Shown: in pieces, positions 26,507-34,420 of the stretch
Layout: each line of letters begins with the position of its first letter
Position numbering within the stretch: the stretch's first letter is position 1
Source: Fulvivirga sp. M361
GTDB taxonomy: Bacteria; Bacteroidota; Bacteroidia; Cytophagales; Cyclobacteriaceae
Direction: 5' to 3'
NCBI RefSeq assembly: GCF_007097395.1
Contig: NZ_VKDC01000046.1
Location: 1-45,247 of the forward strand
Length of the DNA stretch: 45,247 nt
The notes under the pieces: model-generated
Database searches by the model: none
The model's input: only the letters and a program-made list of their open reading frames with translations
Told to the model about the DNA's origin: nothing
Translations under genes and position numbers: made by a program

Positions 26507-28927
26507 TTATTCATACTTCAACGTTTCAGCAGGGTTCAATAAAGCTGCTTTTAACGTCTGAAACCCTACAGATACAAAAGCGATCAGAATAACGCCAAGA
26601 CCTGCTATCGGAAACAGTATCAGGTCAATATCAATGCGATAAGGAAACGATTCCAGCCAGCTGTTCATGAGCCACCAGGCCAATGGCCAGGCGATCAGGT
26701 TAGCTACTAAAACGAGTTGGATAAACCCTTTAGAAAGTAATAAAACAATATTCGGAACAGTTGACCCCAATACTTTACGAATGCCAATTTCCTTGGTTCG
26801 TTGAATGGTTAAAAATGAAGCTAACCCAAACAGCCCTAAACTAGCTACAAAAATTGCCAGCATCGAAAATAAACCAAAAACCTGCCCAAACTGACGATCG
26901 CTCTCATATTGCTTGTTGAAGTAAGCATCTAAAAAGAAGTAGTCAATAGGGTTTCCCGGAAAGAAAGTATTCCAGGGTGCCTCTATAGCTGCCAGAATAT
27001 CGCGATGATTACCGGCCTCTATCTTAAAAGAATAGAAGGAACTGCTTGTGGTCAACCGGAATGCCAATGGTGCCACCTTATTTTTCAATGACATCTGGTG
27101 ATAGTTTTCGAGGACACCGGCTATCTCCACCGTGTCCCCACCTAACCTTACTTTTTCTCCAATGGCCGCTTTCGGATCTTCAAATTCCAGTGACTCTACC
27201 AATTCTCTATTGATCAATATCCGGGTGTTATCGTTCACAAATTCCTTACTGAAATTACGTCCGGCGATAAGCTCAAGGTCGAAAGCCGGGACATAATCAT
27301 GATCAATCCCCACATTATAAATGGTCAGGCTGCTCTCCGGCCCTCCCTGAACTCTTCTTATCCCTCTTGTCCAGAATATTTCGCTCCCAGGCACATTTGA
27401 TGCCGCAGTCATTTGCCTTACTCCGGAAACCCTCAACACCTCCTGTTTAAAAGCCTCTAATTTATTATCATAAAGCGAATCCGTTATCCCGGGCCCTTCT
27501 ATCACCAGCGTTTTATGAATGTCAATTCCCAGATCACGGTTTTTCATGAAGCTCAATTGCTGGTATACCACTACCGTACCACTTATTAATACTACAGAGG
27601 CAATAAACTGAAATACCACCAACCCCTTGCGCATAATATTCCCTCCTGAGGTTTTCATCATTTTGCCCTTTAATACGGAGATTGGTCTAAAAGAGGAAAG
27701 CACCAAGGCCGGATAGACTCCTGAAAGTACAGTCCCCACCAACAATAAAGTAGTGATAAGCACCCAAAATTGCTGGTCCAGTATGTAAGAAATGGGTATA
27801 TCACGACCGGCAAGGTTGGAAAATGACTGCCAGCTTAACGTGACTGCTATCACCGCCATAATAGCTGCCAAAAGATTGATGAGAAAAGACTCAGACATAA
27901 ACTGATAGATCAATTGGTTCTTTTCCGCTCCCATGACCTTCCTGACACCTACCTCATTTGCCCTCTCAAATGACTTGGCTGTGGACAGGTTTATATAATT
28001 GACCCAGGCTATGATCAATATGAATAAGGCTATGATTGTGAGAAAATACACGGCCTCTCCATCCCCCTGTTCATCAGGCTCAGATTCCTGGAGCAGGTTG
28101 GAATACAAGTGAATATCTCTTAATGGTCTAAGAATGAATTCTTGCTTGTAATTGTATTTGGTCCATTCCTCACCTCGCTGCTCGGTTAAATAACTGTCCC
28201 ATTTTTGTTGAAGTTCCGTTACATCTACCCCTTTATCCACTAGCACATAAGTATTAAAATCATACCAACCCCAGGAAGTTTCAGAGTGATTATCTGAATT
28301 GTTGTTAAGGGTTTGATAGGAAAACAAAAAATCGAACTTAATATGTGAGTTTTCAGGAAGGTCTTCAAAAATTCCGGTAACCTCAAATTCTGACTCACCA
28401 TCCCATGCTATTCTTTTCCCCATCGGCGGTTCATCCTGAAAATATTTTTTTGCCGCTTTTTCTGATATTACTACCTTATTAGGACCTTCCAGGGATGTTT
28501 CCTGATCTCCTTCCAGCAGTTTAAAATCAAATATTTCAAAGACCCTGGGGTCCGTAATTTGCATCTTCTCCTCTCTGAAAGAGATAAACCCCCTCTGAGG
28601 GCTCTCATACGATACTACACCACTTACCGGGAACAACCGTGTAAAGGAACGGATCTCGGGAAAATTATCCTTAAGGGCAGGACCAACAGCAGGTACGGCC
28701 GCCGCACAAGCCACGGTCATTTTACCATTTTGAATGACATTATATTGTACCCGGTATATTTCGTCAATATCCGCGTGGAATGTATCATAGCTCTGCTCAT
28801 ACTTTACGAATTGAAGAATTAAAACACTGGCTGTAAGACCTAGCGAAAGCCCTGTAATATTGAGAAAAGTGAATGTTTTATGCTTCAAAAAATTCCTTAA
28901 AGCCGACCTGAAATAGTTTTTCAACAT
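26507..28927 (-). CDS. FtsX/MacB-type ABC transporter permease
   Basis: 806 residues in the duplicated FtsX arrangement common in Bacteroidota: an N-terminal helix (LNITGLSLGLTASVLILQF, partly quoted) followed by a MacB-type periplasmic domain (about 45-280), a set of three helices, a second periplasmic domain (about 450-670) and a final set of helices. The conserved cytoplasmic motifs ANEVGVRKVMGA and TKEIGIRKVLGS are present near 322 and 717. It needs an ATPase partner, and none is encoded here, so the partner is elsewhere or shared. Such proteins export or signal, often for antimicrobial peptides or signal transduction. The substrate is unknown. Confidence 0.88.
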   Translation of the reverse strand: MLKNYFRSALRNFLKHKTFTFLNITGLSLGLTASVLILQFVKYEQSYDTFHADIDEIYRVQYNVIQNGKMTVACAAAVPAVGPALKDNFPEIRSFTRLFPVSGVVSYESPQRGFISFREEKMQITDPRVFEIFDFKLLEGDQETSLEGPNKVVISEKAAKKYFQDEPPMGKRIAWDGESEFEVTGIFEDLPENSHIKFDFLFSYQTLNNNSDNHSETSWGWYDFNTYVLVDKGVDVTELQQKWDSYLTEQRGEEWTKYNYKQEFILRPLRDIHLYSNLLQESEPDEQGDGEAVYFLTIIALFILIIAWVNYINLSTAKSFERANEVGVRKVMGAEKNQLIYQFMSESFLINLLAAIMAVIAVTLSWQSFSNLAGRDIPISYILDQQFWVLITTLLLVGTVLSGVYPALVLSSFRPISVLKGKMMKTSGGNIMRKGLVVFQFIASVVLISGTVVVYQQLSFMKNRDLGIDIHKTLVIEGPGITDSLYDNKLEAFKQEVLRVSGVRQMTAASNVPGSEIFWTRGIRRVQGGPESSLTIYNVGIDHDYVPAFDLELIAGRNFSKEFVNDNTRILINRELVESLEFEDPKAAIGEKVRLGGDTVEIAGVLENYHQMSLKNKVAPLAFRLTTSSSFYSFKIEAGNHRDILAAIEAPWNTFFPGNPIDYFFLDAYFNKQYESDRQFGQVFGLFSMLAIFVASLGLFGLASFLTIQRTKEIGIRKVLGSTVPNIVLLLSKGFIQLVLVANLIAWPLAWWLMNSWLESFPYRIDIDLILFPIAGLGVILIAFVSVGFQTLKAALLNPAETLKYE

Positions 28928-29169
28928 AGCGCCATGAGTTAAAATGAAGGAAAAAGATACTTAAAACCACGCTATTATCATCAAATTAAGGTCAATTACG
29001 TATCCGATTAAGGTCTTAAGCGCTATTACTCTGACCTCTTTCGGACTGGTCATATACCGTTGACGACTCTGACCCATCATAACTATCTGATCATTTGATC
29101 TCAGGTTTTCCTATCTCTTGAGTATATCAATGAGTAGATAAAAGAATACTTATAACAGGTTCAAATACA
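28928..29169. other. Gap upstream of the FtsX-type permease gene
   Basis: About 240 bp between the permease start and the hairpin at 29170-29203. I see no gene; it presumably carries the permease promoter on the minus strand, but no consensus element is clear. Confidence 0.35.
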
Positions 29170-29203
29170 AAAAAGGCTGGAAGTTGAACTTCTCAGCCTT
29201 TTT
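29170..29203 (-). terminator. Strong intrinsic terminator of the microlipoprotein gene
   Basis: AAAAAGGCTG (29170-29179) and CAGCCTTTTT (29194-29203) pair over 10 bp; inner GAAGTT/AACTTC extends it. On the minus strand the stem is followed by a long T-run, 26 bp after the small lipoprotein stop. Confidence 0.75.
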
Positions 29204-29228
29204 CACTCTGATTGAAAAATTGGTTTTA

Positions 29229-29384
29229 TTATTCTTTTATTTCACCCTCGGTATCATCTCCTACCACCAAATGAGCACCGGCATTCAAGTCTTTTTCTAC
29301 AGTAATATTTTCTTCTTCACATGAGGAAAAAACGATCAGTCCAAATAATAAAAGAAATGCCGGAAACAACTTCTTGTGTTTCAT
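29229..29384 (-). CDS. 51-residue lipoprotein (microlipoprotein)
   Basis: A 52-codon frame not easily seen by length cut-offs. The translation starts MKHKKLFPAFLLLFGLIVFS and has a lipobox FSSC with Cys22, giving a mature peptide of only about 30 residues rich in Glu and Asp (EEENITVE, GDDTEGEIKE). The clean lipoprotein signal, the strong terminator just downstream and the same orientation as the TonB-dependent receptor gene 155 bp upstream support it as a real gene in the receptor locus. Function unknown. I recognise no family. Confidence 0.7.
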   Translation of the reverse strand: MKHKKLFPAFLLLFGLIVFSSCEEENITVEKDLNAGAHLVVGDDTEGEIKE

Positions 29385-29538
29385 AAAACTGATTTTTAGC
29401 TTATTAAACTATAATTTTAGATGTAATGTAATGAACATTTGGTTTTCAACCGGGACAACTTTTAGTCTATTTATTATTTCCGTCATTGAATTTATTATTT
29501 GTCCTGTGTCACTCCTTTAATCCAGATTTTTTGAAGGG

Positions 29539-31908
29539 TTAAAAATCAATAACTATCCCAATAGTGGGTAAAACCGAACTGGCGCTGATATCTTCAATTT
29601 CAGTCAATGTCCTGGGCGTTATTTCCTGCCCTTCATCATCCCTTTCCAGTCCAAACAAAGGTTCTGACGGTGTATCCTGAGAAAATAAATTCTGGAATTC
29701 AAGGAACACATCCAGCGTGATACCCTTTAGGTTCCATTTTTTGTCGATCCGAAGATCCGTTTGGTTAAATGAGTCAAGGGTTAGTACACCTAACCTGGAA
29801 TAATCACGGATAATAGCGGGATAGCTGGCCAGCGTAGCTTCCTGATCTACCGGGGCTATTGGTGTTTCTCCTAAATACCTCATCCGTGCGCTTAGCTCCC
29901 AGTTATTTCCAAACTTATACCCTCCGGTAAAGGTGAGTAACGTACCATTGTCCCAGGTGGAAGAGATGTAATTGCCCTGATCAAATGCCGTATACTCGCT
30001 CTTGTAAAAAGTACAAGCCAGTATACCGTAAAAATGCCTGGTAAACTTTTTTTGGACCAGAAATTCAAGGCCATAGGTTCGGCCTAACCCTACGCTGGCA
30101 ACAGGCTCATTTCCTAACACCGAAAAATCTCCGCCCAGGTTAGCCAATGAAACACTATCCACTAATGAAACCGGATAGTTATCATACTTTTTATAAAACC
30201 CTTCAAACGTCACCCTTGTCGTTGGGTTTAAAAGGCGCTCAACTCCCGCTACCAGGTGATCACTTTGAATGTACTCAGCGTCTTTATTGATGAAATTATC
30301 AGCATTATCCGTAAATCCAAGGATGGTATAGGGAGGTATCTTGAAATAACGGCCTACGGAAGCATTAGCGGTCCACTTACCTTTAGTGTCCATTTGATAA
30401 GAAAGAGAAAATCTTGGACTAAATGTTTTGAGTAATTCATTGCCGGTAGTCGTAAAGGAGTTCCCATCTACACGAAAACCTCCGGACAGCCCCAGGCGTT
30501 CTCCCAGAAAACTCCTGGAAGCCTGGGCATAGACACCATATCGCCAGAAATTAAGATCACTACTAAATTGAAATCCGTTCACGATATCATCCGTTTCATT
30601 AGAATAATCAGCGTTCTGGACCACTGCCCCGCCGGTTAGCGTCCAGTCTTCCAGAAATCGTGTATAGGCATATCTCAGTTTTGTTTCCTGCTCACGCGAT
30701 ACATTTGCCAGGTATAACCCTTCTTCATCAGCAGGTGAGTCAAACTGCTTAAAATCATTATTCAAAATATTAGTGCTCAATGCCGTGGTCATGAATCCCG
30801 TACCATTTTTAAAGCGCTTCTTCCAGCTTACACCGGCTGTGGTACTCCATTGTCGTATGATGGGCAGTTGGTCCAGGGTAGCTTGTTGCTCTTCATCAAA
30901 ATCATCAGGCACATTCACAGAAAAATCATCAATAGAACCGACACCTGTTATGGTGAGATCATTATATGCATCAATTTTATGGGAAACCTTGTATTGATAA
31001 TCCCAGTAATCCGGTAAGAAAGGAAGGTCCAGCGCCTGGAAGAGAAGCTGTAAATAGGAGCGGCGCGCTGAAACAATAAAGGACGTATTGCTTTGCTCCT
31101 TGCCTTTTCTAAACAGAGGGCCTTCAAAAGTCAGCGCTGCCTCACTACTGCTTACTCTGACGTTTGTTTGATAATTCCGATTATTACCATTTCGCTGATC
31201 GAATTGCAGCACTCCCGAGAGCACATTATCATATTGAGCTCCGAAAGAACTTGTAGTCAGTGTGACCCCTTCAAAAAAAGAAACATTTAATAACCCTACG
31301 GGACCTCCTGCACTCCCCTGCGTGGAAAAGTGATTGATATTGGGTATTTCTATGCCGTCAAGGTAATAAACATTTTCATTGGGCGCACCCCCGCGAATAA
31401 TGACGTCATTCCTAAAGCCTCCCACAGACCCACCTACACCTGGCAGAGATTGTACCACTTTTGCAATATCGTTATTGCCTCCGGGATAGGTCGCTATCTC
31501 CTCTTGTGACAGCCGCTGCACGGAAAGCGGGGTCTCTTGTAATTTTTCAAAAGGGTTAGCCACTACCACTACACCCTCCAGTTCTTCGGCAGCCTCGGAT
31601 AAGGTGAAATTCACATCAGGGTTGCCTCCTGAACGGATAACAATGTTATAAGTTACTTCCGTTTTATAACCTATGTAAGAAGCTTGAATAGCATAGGTGC
31701 GGGGAGAGATATTTTTGACCTGGTAGAAACCATTAATATCCGTGACGGCCCCTATTTCCGTTCCTTCCAATTGCACGGTCGCACCAATTAAAGGTTCTCC
31801 TGTTTTGGCGTCTTTAATATAACCTGAAAGTGCTGCCTGATTTTGCTGGTAAGCAAACGTGCTAGTGGTCGTCAGAAACAAATAACAAAATTGTAATATA
31901 TTTTTCAT
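29539..31908 (-). CDS. TonB-dependent outer-membrane receptor with CarboxypepD_reg domain
   Basis: 789 residues from ATG 31908 (MKNILQFCYLFLTTTSTFA, a signal peptide); ATG at 31926 adds six residues. Order: CarboxypepD_reg-like domain (ALSGYIKDAKTGEPLIGATV, about residues 26-105), plug (about 128-240, with NVYYLDGIEIPNINHFSTQG and SVGGFRNDVIIRGG), then a 22-strand-type barrel ending in Phe. Length and the lack of an adjacent SusD place it outside SusC pairs, so a siderophore, vitamin or peptide ligand is more likely than a glycan. Divergent from a MarR regulator gene, and upstream of a microlipoprotein gene. Confidence 0.88.
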   Translation of the reverse strand: MKNILQFCYLFLTTTSTFAYQQNQAALSGYIKDAKTGEPLIGATVQLEGTEIGAVTDINGFYQVKNISPRTYAIQASYIGYKTEVTYNIVIRSGGNPDVNFTLSEAAEELEGVVVVANPFEKLQETPLSVQRLSQEEIATYPGGNNDIAKVVQSLPGVGGSVGGFRNDVIIRGGAPNENVYYLDGIEIPNINHFSTQGSAGGPVGLLNVSFFEGVTLTTSSFGAQYDNVLSGVLQFDQRNGNNRNYQTNVRVSSSEAALTFEGPLFRKGKEQSNTSFIVSARRSYLQLLFQALDLPFLPDYWDYQYKVSHKIDAYNDLTITGVGSIDDFSVNVPDDFDEEQQATLDQLPIIRQWSTTAGVSWKKRFKNGTGFMTTALSTNILNNDFKQFDSPADEEGLYLANVSREQETKLRYAYTRFLEDWTLTGGAVVQNADYSNETDDIVNGFQFSSDLNFWRYGVYAQASRSFLGERLGLSGGFRVDGNSFTTTGNELLKTFSPRFSLSYQMDTKGKWTANASVGRYFKIPPYTILGFTDNADNFINKDAEYIQSDHLVAGVERLLNPTTRVTFEGFYKKYDNYPVSLVDSVSLANLGGDFSVLGNEPVASVGLGRTYGLEFLVQKKFTRHFYGILACTFYKSEYTAFDQGNYISSTWDNGTLLTFTGGYKFGNNWELSARMRYLGETPIAPVDQEATLASYPAIIRDYSRLGVLTLDSFNQTDLRIDKKWNLKGITLDVFLEFQNLFSQDTPSEPLFGLERDDEGQEITPRTLTEIEDISASSVLPTIGIVIDF

Positions 31909-31943
31909 TTTATTGTAGTTAATCATAAGCTAGAACATTATTG

Positions 31944-31957
31944 AAACAACATTGTTT
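31944..31957. promoter_or_regulatory. Small inverted repeat in the receptor/MarR gap
   Basis: AAACA (31944-31948) and TGTTT (31953-31957) flank a 4-base spacer. It lies close to the receptor start and may be a second operator half-site pair. Confidence 0.3.
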
Positions 31958-31961
31958 TAGT

Positions 31962-31983
31962 ATTACTATTTTTTTTTAGTAAT
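31962..31983. promoter_or_regulatory. Inverted repeat with T8 spacer, candidate MarR operator
   Basis: ATTACTA (31962-31968) and TAGTAAT (31977-31983) are exact 7-bp inverted complements around eight T. The site ends 8 bp before the MarR start codon and lies 54 bp from the receptor start, well placed to repress both divergent genes. Confidence 0.5.
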
Positions 31984-31991
31984 TTCTCATC

Positions 31992-32606
31992 ATGGATGAT
32001 ATCATCAGGTTATTACAATATTGGAAGCGGTATTCGGAGCAGGGGCTGGGTAATGATCTAAGCCGATTTGGCATATGGCTAAATAAAGAACTCAACGAAC
32101 AAAAGACCGAAGAAATAGGGGATGAGTATAAAGTCTCGAAAAACGTACAGATCGGTTTTCTTTTAGGCCATATGATGGCTTTCGGGGAGATGTGGACCAA
32201 ACTCGCTTTTCGCGATCTACCCATACAGCACTTTCACGATTTTGGTACTCTCAAGTTCATAGAGCACCAGGTAAATCCTACCAAAAAGGAAATAGCCGAT
32301 GACAGTATGGTGGAGCAAAGCAGCTGTTTCGAAGCCTTGAAAAGACTGAGCAAAAACGGCTTGTTGGTAGATGAAGTAGATAAAACCGATAAAAGAGCAA
32401 AGCGGGTGAAACTCACCAAAAAAGGGAAAGAAACCATCCTCCGGGCCATGCAGCAATCTTATGCACTATCCGATCTACTGGTCGGTGATTTGATCGATGA
32501 GGAAAAGGATCGGTTGATCGAGTTACTGGGAAAGCTTAATCATTTCCACGAAGACCTCTACAGGGCAACGGACAAGGCAAGGGTAATAGAAGGTTTTAAT
32601 CTCTGA
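31992..32606 (+). CDS. MarR-family winged-helix regulator
   Basis: 204 residues, longer than usual MarR proteins. A winged helix-turn-helix lies at about residues 85-150: FGTLKFIEHQ, a recognition helix around DDSMVEQSSCFEALKRLSK, and the wing DKTDKRAKRVKLTKKGK with the conserved acidic-then-basic turn. N-terminal and C-terminal helices would form the dimer interface. The N-terminal 60 residues are extended compared with MarR. It is divergent from the TonB-dependent receptor gene with a 65-84 bp gap, so it probably controls that receptor. Effector unknown. Confidence 0.85.
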   Translation: MDDIIRLLQYWKRYSEQGLGNDLSRFGIWLNKELNEQKTEEIGDEYKVSKNVQIGFLLGHMMAFGEMWTKLAFRDLPIQHFHDFGTLKFIEHQVNPTKKEIADDSMVEQSSCFEALKRLSKNGLLVDEVDKTDKRAKRVKLTKKGKETILRAMQQSYALSDLLVGDLIDEEKDRLIELLGKLNHFHEDLYRATDKARVIEGFNL

Positions 32607-32651
32607 TCTATACAACGGCTCTAATGTCATAGATCCTAACGTCATCCACAA

Positions 32652-33236
32652 TCAAAATAAAGTAGAGAAAAAGATTACAATGTACAACCAACCCAGGTAG
32701 AGCAAAGTATAGCCCAGTGCATAAACAAAGCTTTTGCCTATGCGATCAGTACATTCCGCTGACTTTGAAAAAATTAGTTTTAAAGCACGAATAAACACCC
32801 AATACACTAAAAAAACAACCCCCATTAACCCCATCCATACTACATAATCCAGCAGAATTAAAAGAATAATAAAAGCCACTGAGACTACGATCCAAATTAC
32901 AATCGATAACAGGACCCCTTCAATACCATCTCCAACCGACGGAAGGTTCGAAAATGGAATATCCGATGTATTGGATAAAAGGGGTTTCGGTTTACTCCAG
33001 ATAAGACGCAACTTACCGGTAAGATCATCACGGACCCGCATCCCATAAAGTAGTCCAAGCCATAAAAAAAGAAAGAAAATAACCGCCAAAATACTTAAGG
33101 ACAGCAAAGCATTGTTCACTATACTTCTATGAGAAGTAAGTCCGGTAATATAAACAAGTAGCAACGTGGTAGCGATCGTCAGGACGGCTGCAATAAATAT
33201 GGATTGACCGTTAAATCGTTTTTTGGAATTTGCCAT
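32652..33236 (-). CDS. Integral membrane protein of unknown function
   Basis: 194 residues from ATG 33236 (MANSKKRFNGQS). The frame is open to 33287, but that start would overlap the next gene, and the sequence before residue 18 of that form is not family-typical. About four or five transmembrane segments (near 12-34, 44-68, 108-150, 165-190) with a Pro-rich loop. No family recognised. It lies 17 bp after the Gfo/Idh/MocA gene on the same strand, so the two are probably co-transcribed. Confidence 0.6.
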   Translation of the reverse strand: MANSKKRFNGQSIFIAAVLTIATTLLLVYITGLTSHRSIVNNALLSLSILAVIFFLFLWLGLLYGMRVRDDLTGKLRLIWSKPKPLLSNTSDIPFSNLPSVGDGIEGVLLSIVIWIVVSVAFIILLILLDYVVWMGLMGVVFLVYWVFIRALKLIFSKSAECTDRIGKSFVYALGYTLLYLGWLYIVIFFSTLF

Positions 33237-33253
33237 GGAATAGATGTTGCCAG

Positions 33254-34243
33254 TTAAATACTTCCCAATATCCTGTCCATTACCCAACTGGTATGTACTG
33301 CTGCTAAACCCATGGATGGATGCTCTGACATTTCCAAGAGGTGCTCCTTCATCAGCGCGACATGCGGTAACTGCACGTTTTCAGGATGCTTAATGAAAAG
33401 CTCCTGCTTTCCTGAGCCGTTATCCAGTAGTATGGGGCGTTCCTCAAAAACAGAAAATGTGATTTCTCCGCTACTCCCAAAAATCTCCACGCGGTCCTCT
33501 TTAGCATTACTTCCGAAATTCCAATTTCCTACGCCGGTGATATTGTCTTCGTGACACCAGCAGGCAGCGATGGCATCTTTAGCCGTATATAACCTTTGCT
33601 GATTAAAGTTTACACCGAAAGCTTCCCTTATATCCCCCAGCAAGTATGTAAAAAGATTAAGCCCATGACTGGCCAGATCATCAAAATATCCCCCGGGAGC
33701 AACGTTGGCATCTGTGCGCCAATTATACTTTGCAGATAAGTCCAATACACTGGGAGGTTGACTTAATTGCGAGCTAATATGCCTTACCTGACCAATTTCA
33801 TTATTATCCAACCATTCTTTTACTTGAGTAAATCTTGGTAACGAACGCCTGTAATAGGCCACAAACAACGGCAGCTCTTTGGCTTTAAACGCTTCGTAAA
33901 TCGCCAGGCTGTCCGGATAATTCGGAGATAAAGGTTTTTCAATACAACAAGGCTTACCGGCGGCGGCTACTTTCAATCCATATTGCTTATGACTATCCGG
34001 TGGAGTAGCTATGTAAACTGCATCTACTTCACTGTCTTCAATTAACGCATCTGCGTCTGTATAATATTTTTCGATACCGTGTCTTTTAGCATAATCCCGG
34101 ACTTTATCCGGCGAACGCCTCATGACTGCAGTTATGGTAAAGCCATCGGTTTTTTGGTACGCCGGGCCACTTTTCACTTCGGTAACATCACCACAGCCTA
34201 TAATTCCCCAGCGTATACGTTTCGGATTGCTTTTTTGTATCAT
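33254..34243 (-). CDS. Gfo/Idh/MocA-family oxidoreductase
   Basis: 329 residues. An N-terminal NAD(P)-binding Rossmann fold (IRWGIIGCGDVTEVKSG, residues about 9-25; VDAVYIATPPDSHKQYG near 73-90) leads to the EKPLS motif near residue 101 that holds the catalytic Lys. The C-terminal alpha/beta domain follows, with PGGYFDDLASHGLNLF near 185 supplying the conserved Asp and His. Family members oxidise or reduce sugars and sugar derivatives. It starts 178 bp from the divergent S41-fusion gene. The exact substrate is unknown. Confidence 0.88.
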   Translation of the reverse strand: MIQKSNPKRIRWGIIGCGDVTEVKSGPAYQKTDGFTITAVMRRSPDKVRDYAKRHGIEKYYTDADALIEDSEVDAVYIATPPDSHKQYGLKVAAAGKPCCIEKPLSPNYPDSLAIYEAFKAKELPLFVAYYRRSLPRFTQVKEWLDNNEIGQVRHISSQLSQPPSVLDLSAKYNWRTDANVAPGGYFDDLASHGLNLFTYLLGDIREAFGVNFNQQRLYTAKDAIAACWCHEDNITGVGNWNFGSNAKEDRVEIFGSSGEITFSVFEERPILLDNGSGKQELFIKHPENVQLPHVALMKEHLLEMSEHPSMGLAAVHTSWVMDRILGSI

Positions 34244-34420
34244 GTCAGCCCTTTTTTCGTTATTAGTTCTAAGTTAAAACTATTTTGATGTCGGGTTTGC
34301 TGTATACCATATGATTTAGCCGTATGAAAGCCATTATAACGGATCGAAGGAGGTTTTGACATAAAAGAAAAAGCTGGAGCTATTCCTTATCTTTATCCTA
34401 AAACACCCAAAGAATACAAT

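Noticed and set aside
29539-31926. SusC-type starch/glycan receptor call
   Set aside because: The length (about 790 residues) and the absence of a SusD gene do not fit a SusC pair.
32605-32635. Hairpin GATCTAT / ATAGATC after the MarR gene
   Set aside because: A 7-bp stem with a 17-base loop and no T-tract; too weak to call as a terminator.
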